The notes under the pieces are model-generated. The model was not told where the DNA came from and made no database searches. It saw only the letters and a list, made by a program, of their open reading frames with translations. DNA of 64,000 nt from Streptomyces cavernae (lineage in GTDB: Bacteria; Actinomycetota; Actinomycetes; Streptomycetales; Streptomycetaceae), in NCBI RefSeq assembly GCF_004023625.1, contig NZ_RPDJ01000008.1:1-64000 (forward strand), in the 5' to 3' direction. Shown here one piece after another: positions 1-7,718 of this stretch; within the stretch, counting starts at the first letter, position 1, and every line of letters starts with the position of its first letter. Both the position numbers and the translations under genes were made by a program.

Positions 1-247
1 CCATGCCGATCCGGCGGTCCAGCCACGGCAGCCGGGCCACCAGCAGCAGCTGGAACAGCATCAGCACCGCTGCGTGCAGCCCGAAGAACTTGGCGACCGT
101 GAGCACCCCGTTCTTGCCCTCACCCACCGTGAAGAACAACACCTCGACGATCACCACGTTGACGAACACAAACGACCACAGCGCCCACCGCGCCGCAACG
201 ACCGGAAGTACGGTGCCCCGCCGCACCTGTGAAATCGTCGCCTCCAC
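1..247 (-). CDS. Ferric-reductase-like transmembrane protein, N-terminal part
   Basis: Only the first 82 codons lie in the window; the gene runs off the left edge. The visible protein begins VEATISQVRRG and has a hydrophobic helix (about residues 17-38), then a TVGEGKNG loop, then a second helix ending VARLPWLDRRIGM. This order is typical of ferric reductase/NADPH-oxidase-like membrane flavoproteins, which move electrons from cytosolic NAD(P)H and FAD across haem-bearing helices. The start is GTG at 247, chosen because GAGGGGAA precedes it by a few bases. An ATG at 266 is in another frame that stops early. The haem histidines and FAD/NAD domains would be outside the window, so the family call rests on the N-terminus alone. 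Confidence 0.65.
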   Translation of the reverse strand, partial: MEATISQVRRGTVLPVVAARWALWSFVFVNVVIVEVLFFTVGEGKNGVLTVAKFFGLHAAVLMLFQLLLVARLPWLDRRIGM

Positions 248-409
248 CGCTTCCCCTCTTGTCCATGTGACGCACTCAACGCCCGGCACCCGCGAGGTCG
301 CGAGGACCCGAGCGTCCTGGCCTGATACCGCTCCGGTCGTGGCAAGAATCCGGAGCTTGACAATTCCCCACCCGCGGCCGTCCCGGCCGCCGTCGCCCGG
401 TACGTTGAG

Positions 410-427
410 TGATTAACGCCTTAACCA
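410..427. promoter_or_regulatory. LacI-type operator, probable autoregulatory site
   Basis: An 18-bp imperfect palindrome, TGATTAACGCCTTAACCA, with TTAA arms around a GC centre; 14 of 18 positions are symmetrical. It lies 29 bp upstream of the LacI-family ATG at 457. Palindromes with a central CG/GC step are what LacI/GalR proteins bind, so autoregulation is the natural inference. Confidence 0.5.
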
Positions 428-456
428 CAAGCCATCACGGGGCTGCTGGGGTACAC

Positions 457-1593
457 ATGAAAAGCACGCGTCTCTGGCGGCGTCCCACGCTCGGCGCCGT
501 GGCCGCACTGGCCGGGGTGTCCACGGCCACGGTGTCGAACGCGCTCAACGGCACCGGACGGCTGTCCGACGCGACCAGGCAGCGCGTGCTCGCCGCGGCA
601 CGCGAACTCGGTTACGCACCGGCCAGCACAGCCCGGGCCATGGCCCGCGGCAGTACCGGAATACTCGGCCTGACGATGACGACATACGGCGACCTTCCCG
701 TCCCGTACACCGAGATCCCCTACTACGCACAGCTGGCGCTGGGCGCGATGGCGGCGGCGCACGAGCGCGGCTACCTGCTCATGGTGATGCCGAGTTCACT
801 GTCACCGTGGATGTGGCTCAACACGCCGCTGGACGGCGTCATCCACGCCGCACCGCGCGCCGAGGACCCGGTGGCCTCCCTCCTGCGGGAGCGTGGCATC
901 CCGATGGTCAGCGAGGGCCGGCCGCCCCAGCCGCGCTGGGGCGACGCCTGGGTGGACACGGACCACGAAGCGGGCCTGCGCCTCCTGCTCGACCACCTTG
1001 CGGAGGCCGGCGCCAGGCGGATCGGGATCTCCCTGCCGCTTCATGACGACCAGTACCCGCACCTGATCGGATGCGCCTACACCGCCTGGTGCGCCGAACG
1101 CGACATGCCCGCCCTCGTCGAGGAGTACGCCTCGCTGCCCGACTACTTCACGGCTGAACGGAACGCGGTCGGCCGGCTGCTCAACCGAGATCCGCGACCG
1201 GACGCCGTGATCGGCGTCTACTCCGACTCCGGTCACAACATCCTGGCCGCCGCCCGGCACCACGGGCTTCGGGTGCCGAAGGATCTGCTGGTGGCATGCA
1301 TCAGTGAGGATCCGGACTACGCGATGACGACCCCGCCCGTCACCACGATCAGCCTCCGTCCGGACCGGGTGGGCGACGAAGCGGTCGACCTGCTGATCGC
1401 TCTCATCAACGCCCGCAGCGGTGTGGACCGGCGCCGGCTCGTGCAGCCGGTGCTGGTCCCTCGCCGGTCCACACGGCGCCCGGTGCGGCGGAGCCGTCCG
1501 GTCGACGCCTTGGGCTGCAGCCCTGACGCACCAGGGCTACAGCCGGCCCGCCGCATCAAGGTCGGCGACGCCGTCCTGGACGAGGGGAAGTAA
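457..1593 (+). CDS. LacI-family transcriptional regulator
   Basis: A 378-residue sugar-type repressor. The N-terminal helix-turn-helix reads LGAVAALAGVSTATVSNALN followed by the hinge helix (RELGYAPASTARAMARG), both diagnostic of LacI/GalR. A periplasmic-binding-like effector domain follows (about residues 60-335), with the usual (W)VDTDHEAG segment. The last 40 or so residues (RRSTRRPVRRSRPVDALG onward) are basic and look like a non-conserved tail, perhaps read-through past an older stop. A GTG at 409 is also in frame, but that start would put the palindrome at 410-427 inside the gene, so ATG 457, preceded by GGGG, is preferred. No sugar genes adjoin it, so the effector is unknown. Confidence 0.85.
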   Translation: MKSTRLWRRPTLGAVAALAGVSTATVSNALNGTGRLSDATRQRVLAAARELGYAPASTARAMARGSTGILGLTMTTYGDLPVPYTEIPYYAQLALGAMAAAHERGYLLMVMPSSLSPWMWLNTPLDGVIHAAPRAEDPVASLLRERGIPMVSEGRPPQPRWGDAWVDTDHEAGLRLLLDHLAEAGARRIGISLPLHDDQYPHLIGCAYTAWCAERDMPALVEEYASLPDYFTAERNAVGRLLNRDPRPDAVIGVYSDSGHNILAAARHHGLRVPKDLLVACISEDPDYAMTTPPVTTISLRPDRVGDEAVDLLIALINARSGVDRRRLVQPVLVPRRSTRRPVRRSRPVDALGCSPDAPGLQPARRIKVGDAVLDEGK

Positions 1594-1817
1594 GAGCTCC
1601 GACAGCGGCGGAAGACCCCAAGACGTTGCCGCAGTTGCCCGCCCCAGGACAAGCAGCCCCGCCTCGGGCAGCGCTTGGCGGATGCGCGCGGCGAGGGCCG
1701 GGGCCGGGACACGCTCTTCGTCCGGCTCCACCGGTTCTACGGCGAATCATCGCGTCCATGGCCAACATCGCGCCGCGGCCGCGCACCTCCCCACCGGGTG
1801 TGCGTCGGGCCCTTGGC

Positions 1818-1823
1818 TAATCT
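1818..1823 (+). promoter_or_regulatory. -10 element of a probable leaderless promoter
   Basis: TAATCT lies 6 bases before the GTG of the large regulator, and no ribosome binding site is visible between them. This is the arrangement of a leaderless actinomycete transcript. No clear -35 was found. Confidence 0.4.
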
Positions 1824-1829
1824 GCACGG

Positions 1830-4800
1830 GTGACCACCGACCTGACTCTGCTGCCGCGCGTCGCCCATCGCGGACAGGAGGTCACCGCGCCCCGGCTCCG
1901 CGGCCTCCTCGCGCTGCTCGCCGGCGACCTGCGCACGGGCTGCAGCACCGAGCGGCTCGTGGAAGGGCTGTGGCGGCCGGACGAGTTGCCGGAGCGGCCG
2001 GGAAAGGCGGTGCAGGTCCTCGTGTCCAGGGCGCGGGCACAGCTGGGCGCCGACGCCATCGTCAGCACGCCGACCGGATACCGGCTCACACTCGCCGAGG
2101 ACCAGGTCGACAGCTCCGCCCTGCTGCTGCACGCCGCCGCCTGCGCGGACCGGGCCAGGGCAGGGGACCACGCAGGATCGCTGGCCGCGGCCGAGGCCGG
2201 GCTCGCGCTGTGGGAGGGCACCCCTGACGGCGGCGGCGACACCGACGACCCCGTGGCCGCGTTACGCACCGAGCGCGCCCCTGTCCGCAGCGCGCTCGTA
2301 CGCGCGCGGGCGCTCGCGCTGGCCCGCCTCGGACGGCACGCGGAGGCGGCCGGACCGCTGGCCGTGGCCGCCTCGGAGCATCCCCGCGACGAGGAAGTGC
2401 TCGCCGAGCTGCTGCGCGGCGAGGCGGCGACGGCGGGTCCCTCCGCCGCGCTGATGCGGTACGAGGCGTACCGCCGTGAGCTGCGCGACGAGCTCGGCAC
2501 GGATCCGGGCGCAGGGCTCAAGGCCCTACAGCAAGAGCTGCTGCGCGGCGAGGCACCTGCGGTCCGGCACGGCGTGCCGCACGAGCCGAACTCGCTCCTC
2601 GGCCGGGACGACGAGATCGCGGCGGTGCGGCGGCTGCTGCGCGACTCCCGCGCCGTCACCGTCATCGGCCCCGGCGGCCTCGGCAAGACCCGGCTCGCGC
2701 ACGCCGTCAGCCGCCGGGCCGAACAGCGCGTGGTGTACTTCGTGCCGCTCGCCGGCGTCACCGCGGACGCGGACGTGGCCGCGGAGGTGGCCTCCGCGCT
2801 CGGCGCGGGCGAAGGGCGGCCCGGCGCCATGGGCGGCCACGCCCCGGCCGACCCGGTGCCCGGCATCCTCGGGGTGCTCGGCTCCGGCCCCGCGCTGCTG
2901 GTCCTCGACAACTGCGAGCAGGTCATCCGGGGCGCCGCCGACCTCGTACAGGCCCTGGTCTCGTCGTCCAAGGACCTGCGGGTGCTCGCCACCAGCCGGG
3001 CCCCCCTCGGCCTCACTTCAGAGGCGGTGTACGCGCTGCCGGAGCTGCGTCTCGGCACCTCCATCGAACTGTTCACGCAGCGGGCCAGGGCGGCCCGGCC
3101 CGGTGTGGAGCTGGCGCCGGACGCGGTGGCCGAGCTGTGCCGCCACCTCGACGGGCTGCCGCTCGCCGTGGAACTGGCCGCGGCGCGGGTGCGGGTCCTG
3201 TCGGTGCCGGAGATCGCCCGCCGCCTCGGCGACCGGTTCGCACTGCTGCGCGGCGGGGCACGGGACGCACCGGAGCGCCACCGCACGCTGCACGCGGTCG
3301 TGGAGTGGAGCTGGAATCTGCTGGCAGAGGACGCCAGGGCGGCCATGCGCACGCTGTCCGTCTTCCCCGGCGGCTTCACCGGCGAAGCGGCGGAGCAGGT
3401 GCTCGGCGAGGACACGCTGGCCCTGCTTGAGCAGTTGGCCGATCAGTCGCTGCTCACCGTCGCCGACACCCCGGCCGGCGTGCGGTTCCGGATGCTGGAG
3501 ACCGTACGGGAGTTCAGCGCGGCCCGGCGCGCGGAGGCGGGCGAGGACGAGGAAGCCGTCGACCGGTTCCTCACCTGGGCACGGGACTTCGGGGTCGCGC
3601 ACCACGACTGGCTCTTCGGCTCGGAACCGTTGACCACCTCGGAGCGGATCAGGGCAGAGCAGGACAACCTCGTGCTGGCCCTGCGGCATGCCCTGGCCCG
3701 TACGGACGGCCCCACCATCGCCGCCCTCACCGCCGCCCTTGCCGCCCTGTGGTCCATCGGCTCCGACTATCCCCGTCTCACCGCCCTCGCCGCGGACACC
3801 GGCCCGCCGCTGTCGCACTACCACCCCGAGCCCGAATACGTCGAAGTCGCCCGCGCCGCCGCGGTGATGTGCACGGTGAGCCTGTTCATGGGCTACGGCC
3901 CGCACGCCGTACGCCAGCTCATCACCCTCCGGCGGCTGCCCCCGGCCCCACCGGACACGCTCCTGCGCGCCACCGCGGCAGTGCTGCGCGCGGTCCCCGA
4001 GATGCTGCCACCCGACTACGAAGTGCTGCGGGGGCTCTGCGACAGCGAGCAGCCGCTGCTCGCCGGCATCGCGGAGTGCGTCGCCACCTACGTCTGGGAG
4101 TCGGAGCAGGACATCGACGGCGCGCTCGCCTCGGCTCGGCGGATCATCGCCGCACTGGCGCCGGTCGACAACCCGTTCTTGCAGGTCATGGGCCACGCCC
4201 GGCTGAGCGAGCTGTGCTTGCAGACGGAGCAGGGCGAAGCCGCGTACGGACACCTCAAGGCGGCGCTCCAGGCGCTGCACCGGCTCGGCGACGAGCACGA
4301 CCTCATCGGCGTCCGCTGGGGCCTCGTCCTCGCCTGCCTTCAGCGTGGCGACCCCGACGAGGCCGAGTACTGGCTGCGGCAGGCGGACGGGGCCAACACC
4401 ACGCAGCAGGACGACTACAGCATGAACGTCCTCGGGCGCGCCGAGATCGCGCTCGCCCGCGGACTGACGGAGGTCGGGCTCGGCCTGTGGCGCTCCGCTG
4501 TGCAGCCGCTGCCCGCGGCCGACTCGATACACAACGGCGACCCCTTCTTCGACCGCTGGGTGCTGCAGATCCTGTCGGTGGCGGTCACAGCGCACGCGCA
4601 CGCCGGCCGACTCGAGCTCGTCGCGGAGTCGGTCGACCGACTGCGGCAAGGGCTGCGGACCCTGCTCTCCGCTCCGTCCGGCTCGCCCATGGAGTTCTGG
4701 GTGTACGGGACGGCGCTGTACGCCCTTGGCATGGCGGGGCTCGCGTCCGGGGACACCTCCGCCGTACGGATGATCGCGCTGGCCGAACGGCTGCGGGTGC

Positions 4801-4976
4801 TGCGCGACTTCCAGCCGACGATGTCGTCGGACCGCGCCCGGCAGGCGGTCGGGGCCGCCGGGAACGCTGCCAGGGCGGCGTACGCCGACGCGGTGTCGGA
4901 GTACGCCGCCCTGGGGCGGGACGAGCTGCGGGAGGCGGCCCGCGCTGTCATGGCGGTTACTTCGGGTCGCGGTTGA
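1830..4976 (+). CDS. AfsR/SARP-like regulator with BTAD and NB-ARC ATPase domains
   Basis: A 1048-residue STAND-type regulator. Residues about 1-90 form an OmpR-like winged helix (ends STPTGYRL). Residues about 95-240 form the bacterial transcriptional activation domain (SLAAAEAGLALWEG, then YRRELRDELGTDPGAGL). An NB-ARC ATPase follows, with Walker A GPGGLGKTRLA (near residue 281) and Walker B ALLVLDNCEQ (near 357). The C-terminal half is helical TPR-like sequence. Such proteins activate neighbouring secondary-metabolism or transport genes by binding direct repeats spaced 11 bp apart. Here such repeats occur at 6768-6800, before the ABC exporter that converges on this gene; the two 3' ends overlap by 20 bp. 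The start is GTG with no Shine-Dalgarno sequence. Confidence 0.88.
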   Translation: MTTDLTLLPRVAHRGQEVTAPRLRGLLALLAGDLRTGCSTERLVEGLWRPDELPERPGKAVQVLVSRARAQLGADAIVSTPTGYRLTLAEDQVDSSALLLHAAACADRARAGDHAGSLAAAEAGLALWEGTPDGGGDTDDPVAALRTERAPVRSALVRARALALARLGRHAEAAGPLAVAASEHPRDEEVLAELLRGEAATAGPSAALMRYEAYRRELRDELGTDPGAGLKALQQELLRGEAPAVRHGVPHEPNSLLGRDDEIAAVRRLLRDSRAVTVIGPGGLGKTRLAHAVSRRAEQRVVYFVPLAGVTADADVAAEVASALGAGEGRPGAMGGHAPADPVPGILGVLGSGPALLVLDNCEQVIRGAADLVQALVSSSKDLRVLATSRAPLGLTSEAVYALPELRLGTSIELFTQRARAARPGVELAPDAVAELCRHLDGLPLAVELAAARVRVLSVPEIARRLGDRFALLRGGARDAPERHRTLHAVVEWSWNLLAEDARAAMRTLSVFPGGFTGEAAEQVLGEDTLALLEQLADQSLLTVADTPAGVRFRMLETVREFSAARRAEAGEDEEAVDRFLTWARDFGVAHHDWLFGSEPLTTSERIRAEQDNLVLALRHALARTDGPTIAALTAALAALWSIGSDYPRLTALAADTGPPLSHYHPEPEYVEVARAAAVMCTVSLFMGYGPHAVRQLITLRRLPPAPPDTLLRATAAVLRAVPEMLPPDYEVLRGLCDSEQPLLAGIAECVATYVWESEQDIDGALASARRIIAALAPVDNPFLQVMGHARLSELCLQTEQGEAAYGHLKAALQALHRLGDEHDLIGVRWGLVLACLQRGDPDEAEYWLRQADGANTTQQDDYSMNVLGRAEIALARGLTEVGLGLWRSAVQPLPAADSIHNGDPFFDRWVLQILSVAVTAHAHAGRLELVAESVDRLRQGLRTLLSAPSGSPMEFWVYGTALYALGMAGLASGDTSAVRMIALAERLRVLRDFQPTMSSDRARQAVGAAGNAARAAYADAVSEYAALGRDELREAARAVMAVTSGRG

Positions 4977-5775
4977 ACAGCGCCGTCGACCAGCGGTAGC
5001 CGAGCGCGGTCAGGCCGACGCACCAGACGAGCGCGATCCACCAGTTGTTGCCGATCTCGGTGCCGAGCAACAGGCCGCGCAGGGTCTCGATGGCCGGCGT
5101 GAACGGCTGGTACTCGGCGATCGGCTGGAACCAGCCCGGGATCGCGTCGATGGGGACGAAGGCGCTCGAGATGAGCGGGAGGAGGATCAGCGGCATCGCC
5201 ATGTTGCTGGCCGCCTCGGGGTTCGGGCTGGCCATGCCCATCCCGACCGCGATCCAGGTGAGCGCCAGGGTGAACAGCGCGATCAGTCCGAACGCCGCCA
5301 GCCACTCCAGGGCCGAGGCGTCCGTGGACCGGAAACCGATGGCCACGGCGATGGCACCGACCAGGACCAGGCTGGCGAGCACCTGCAGCACGCTGCCGAC
5401 CACATGCCCGACGAGCAAAGAACCGCGGTAGACCGCCATCGTACGGAAGCGGGCGATGAGGCCCTCGGTCATGTCCATGGAGACGGAGATCGCGGCCCCG
5501 ATCACGGTGCTGCCGATGGTCATGATCAGCAGGCCCGGGACGAGATAGGCGATGTAGTCGGAGCGGTCGGCGCCGCCGCCGCCGATGCCCGCGCTCATCA
5601 CGCCTCCGAAGACGTAGACGAAGAGCAGCAGCAGCATGATCGGTGTGAGCAGCAGGTTCAGGGTCATGGACGGGTAGCGCCGGGCGTGCAGGAGGTTGCG
5701 GCGCAGCATCGTGCTCGAGTCGCGTACGGCGAGGGAGAGACGGGTCGGGCGGGCGGGAGCCAGGGGGGCGCTCAT
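4957..5775 (-). CDS. ABC-2 type permease, DrrB family
   Basis: A 272-residue integral membrane subunit with about six transmembrane segments, including LNLLLTPIMLLLLFVYVFGG near the N-terminus and a conserved NPEAASNMAMPLILLP stretch followed by SSAFVPIDAIPGWFQ. The latter is typical of daunorubicin-resistance-type exporters and other ABC-2 permeases. Its start ATG overlaps the stop of the ATPase gene by 4 bases (ATGA), so the two are translated together and form an efflux pump. The substrate cannot be read from sequence; antibiotics or lipids are usual for the family. Its 3' end overlaps the regulator on the other strand by 20 bp. Confidence 0.9.
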   Translation of the reverse strand: MSAPLAPARPTRLSLAVRDSSTMLRRNLLHARRYPSMTLNLLLTPIMLLLLFVYVFGGVMSAGIGGGGADRSDYIAYLVPGLLIMTIGSTVIGAAISVSMDMTEGLIARFRTMAVYRGSLLVGHVVGSVLQVLASLVLVGAIAVAIGFRSTDASALEWLAAFGLIALFTLALTWIAVGMGMASPNPEAASNMAMPLILLPLISSAFVPIDAIPGWFQPIAEYQPFTPAIETLRGLLLGTEIGNNWWIALVWCVGLTALGYRWSTALFNRDPK

Positions 5776-6743
5776 CGGACAGTCTCCTTGGTCTGGCTGC
5801 GGACGTTGGCCGGGCCGGTCAGGGCGAAGAACACGTCGTCGAGGTCGGGGGTGTGCACGGTCAGCTCGTCCGCCTCGACGCCGGCCGTGTCCAGCCAGTC
5901 GAGGATGGAGCGCAGCTCGCGCTGGCTGCCGCCGGAGGGGATCTGCAGTGCCAGCGCCTCGTCGTCCCTGGTGGCCTCGCGCAGAACGACGGCGGCGGAC
6001 TGGTACGCGGACGGGTCGGTGAAGCGGAGCCGGACGTGCCCACCGGGGATGAGCCGCTTCAGCTCCTCGGCGGTGCCCTGGGCGGCGATCTTCCCGTCGT
6101 TGAGCACCGCGATGCGGTCGGCGAGCTCGTCGGCCTCCTCCAGGTACTGGGTGGTGAGGAAGACGGTCACGCCGTCGGAGACCAGTTCGCGGATGATGCC
6201 CCACATGTTGTGGCGGCTGCGCGGGTCGAGGCCGGTGGTCGGCTCGTCGAGGAAGATGATCCGCGGGCCCCCGACCAGCGTCATGGCGATGTCGAGGCGG
6301 CGCTTCATACCGCCGGAGTAGGTGGAGGCGGGCTTCTTCGCGGCCTCCAACAGGTCGAAACGCTCCAGCAGTTCGGTGGCGGTGCGGCGGCCCTCACCAC
6401 GGGAGAGGTGGTGCAGGTCCGCCATGAGGAGCATGTTCTCCTCGCCGGTGATCAGCCCGTCGACGGCGGAGAACTGCCCGGTGACACCGATCGCCGCACG
6501 CACGGCCTGCGGGTCGGCGGCCAGGTCGTGGCCGCCGACCCGCAGCTCGCCGGCGTCGGCGGTGATGAGCGTGGAGAGGATCTTGACGGCGGTGGTCTTG
6601 CCGGCGCCGTTCGGTCCGAGCAGGGAGAAGACCGTCCCGGCCGGCACCACCAGGTCGATGCCGTCGAGGACCGTCTTGTCCCCGTAGGCCTTGCGCAGCC
6701 CCTTGGCCGCGATGGCGGGAGAGTGCGATGTCGTTGTCGTCAT
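5772..6743 (-). CDS. ABC transporter ATP-binding protein, DrrA family
   Basis: A 323-residue nucleotide-binding subunit. It shows Walker A GPNGAGKTT (near residue 44), the Q-loop VTGQFSAVDG, signature STYSGGMKRRLDIA, Walker B IIFLDEPTTGLDP and the switch region VFLTTQYLEEADELADRI. The C-terminal extension ending TPDLDDVFFALTG is the DrrA-type tail that contacts the permease. It is the first gene of the drrAB-like pair. The start ATG is at 6743. Three direct repeats spaced by 11 bp begin 25 bp upstream, so activation by the BTAD regulator encoded at 1830-4976 is likely. The exported compound is unknown. Confidence 0.93.
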   Translation of the reverse strand: MTTTTSHSPAIAAKGLRKAYGDKTVLDGIDLVVPAGTVFSLLGPNGAGKTTAVKILSTLITADAGELRVGGHDLAADPQAVRAAIGVTGQFSAVDGLITGEENMLLMADLHHLSRGEGRRTATELLERFDLLEAAKKPASTYSGGMKRRLDIAMTLVGGPRIIFLDEPTTGLDPRSRHNMWGIIRELVSDGVTVFLTTQYLEEADELADRIAVLNDGKIAAQGTAEELKRLIPGGHVRLRFTDPSAYQSAAVVLREATRDDEALALQIPSGGSQRELRSILDWLDTAGVEADELTVHTPDLDDVFFALTGPANVRSQTKETVR

Positions 6744-6767
6744 GCCGCAGAGGTTGCGGCAAGGCGC

Positions 6768-6800
6768 ATTCAGAGCTGTTTCACGACGCTTTCAGGACCC
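6768..6800 (-). promoter_or_regulatory. Three 11-bp direct repeats, SARP-type activator site
   Basis: Read on the minus strand, towards the ABC exporter, the sequence contains CTGAAAGCGTC, GTGAAACAGCT and CTGAATGCGCC back to back, giving a TGAA core every 11 bp. The outer edge also forms the palindrome TTTCAGGACCCTGAAA (6790-6805). Direct repeats with 11-bp spacing near a promoter are the known binding pattern of SARP/OmpR-type activators such as the one encoded at 1830-4976. Confidence 0.6.
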
Positions 6801-6912
6801 TGAAACCGGGCGGCGAAGGCTGCAATCGGGCGGCAGAGGACGATGCCTCATCGCCTCCCTGCCGTTGCGGCCTCAGCGCGGCTACCGCCGCGCCCCGCCG
6901 GCGCGCTCCTGC

Positions 6913-6993
6913 CGCGGCCTGTCGCTCGACGATGTGGACGTACTGCTGCGCAGCCGTGTCCACGAGGAGCGGTTCGCCGGGATGCTAGCGGTG
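6913..6993 (+). pseudogene. Relic of an AlkD-like DNA alkylation repair gene
   Basis: The plus-strand reading GLSLDDVDVLLRSRVHEERF followed by AGML resembles the HEAT-repeat segment of AlkD-type DNA glycosylases, where a short loop and helix ending in SPVHEER-x-x-x-L are characteristic. Sequence before and after shows no further similarity, and no full-length frame exists. It is best seen as a fragment of about 27 codons. The match is short, so the family is tentative. Confidence 0.35.
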
Positions 6994-7485
6994 ACGTGGA
7001 CCGCCTCGTCGGGGTGGATCGCGCGTTCAGGCGGCACGCCTGACTGGCCAGCGGATTCGCCGGCGCCCGCCGGCAGGCGGCGGGAGCGCGACGGCACACG
7101 CTGATCCGGAACGCGTCCACCCGCGTCCGGGTGGCTTCCACCGCAGCGGCCGCTCGCATGTCCGCTCGCATGTCTCCCGCAACCACTTCCGGCCGCCGTG
7201 CAACCCTCGGCGCTCCCCGCGAGTCTCCCTGGAGCCTCCCACGCTTCATTTCGCAGAGCCATCCGGCATTTGGCACACGACTGCTCGCGGGTGGCACCCT
7301 GACCGCGCCCGCGCGGGCGGCGACCGCACCCGCGGCCGGCGCCAAGGGCGTGTTCGCCGCGGACTTCGAGGGAACTGTTGCCTCGCCCGCCGCCTTGCCC
7401 CTCCCCTTCGCACGGACCTGCGCCCCGCAAGCGGAGCCGAGAGCTCGGGGTAGGGGCGGTGTGGGGGAGGAGCCCTCGCGGAGTG

Positions 7486-7620
7486 CTACGCGTAGAAGCG
7501 GGAGAGGCTCTGCAGGACCGCTGCCGGCTTCGCGCCGCCCTCGATGGTGCCGTCGACAGTCATCTGTACACCGCCCGGCACCTCTTCCACCAGGGAGAGC
7601 TTCCCGACGAGCCGGTGCCG
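7486..7620 (-). pseudogene. 3' relic of a MaoC-like hydratase/dehydratase gene
   Basis: The minus-strand frame ending at the TAG at 7486 reads HRLVGKLSLVEEVPGGVQMT, then VDGTIEGGAKPAAVLQSLSR and FYA. This matches the form of the last strands of MaoC-type hot-dog enzymes: strand, PGG turn, strand, then a KPA-x-V helix and an R(F/Y)-x end. The N-terminal two thirds, including the catalytic Asp/His, are absent. Upstream it switches directly into a fragment of a different gene (7615-7703). Confidence 0.5.
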
Positions 7621-7703
7621 TAGCCCTGCAGTAAGGTCAGGTTCCGCTCCCGGCAGACGGCGATGAGCGAGGTGGGCACGGGTGAGCCGGACAAGGAGGG
7701 CAC
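7615..7703 (-). pseudogene. Internal relic of an AMP-binding acyl-CoA synthetase gene
   Basis: In another minus-strand frame the sequence reads LSGSPVPTSLIAVCRERNLT followed by LLQGYGTGSS. This is the well-known segment of acyl-CoA synthetases just before the catalytic YG-x-TE motif (GG/SAPVP-x-x-L-I, then QGYG). About 28 codons survive. It is fused, out of frame, to the MaoC-like fragment, which points to a deletion joining two formerly separate genes of CoA-ester metabolism. Confidence 0.5.
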
Positions 7704-7718
7704 GATTCGCGCCGCACC

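Larger units (their letters stand above)
6744..7718. other. Region without an intact gene; contains several gene relics
   Basis: No open frame here has the codon usage or similarity of a full gene. It holds the exporter control region (6744-6805), an AlkD-like fragment (6913-6993), unplaced sequence with a possible signal-peptide-like stretch (about 7270-7380, LLAGGTLTAPARAATA), and two adjoining 3' fragments of fatty-acid or aromatic CoA metabolism genes (7486-7703). It looks like a decayed junction at the end of the aromatic operon. Confidence 0.6.

Noticed and set aside
1537..1731. 64-codon minus-strand frame after the LacI gene
   Set aside because: No ribosome site, no family resemblance, and it overlaps the regulator's 3' end.
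1817..3415. 532-codon open frame on the minus strand across the AfsR-like regulator
   Set aside because: Serine/arginine-rich shadow of the plus-strand gene. The real frame shows BTAD and NB-ARC motifs.
1830..6743. Antibiotic biosynthesis cluster boundary because of the SARP-like regulator and exporter
   Set aside because: No biosynthetic enzymes adjoin them; the pair alone supports only an export or resistance module.
7131..7634. 167-codon plus-strand frame with a signal-peptide-like stretch
   Set aside because: The hydrophobic part is short, the rest has no coding character, and it overlaps the relics on the other strand.
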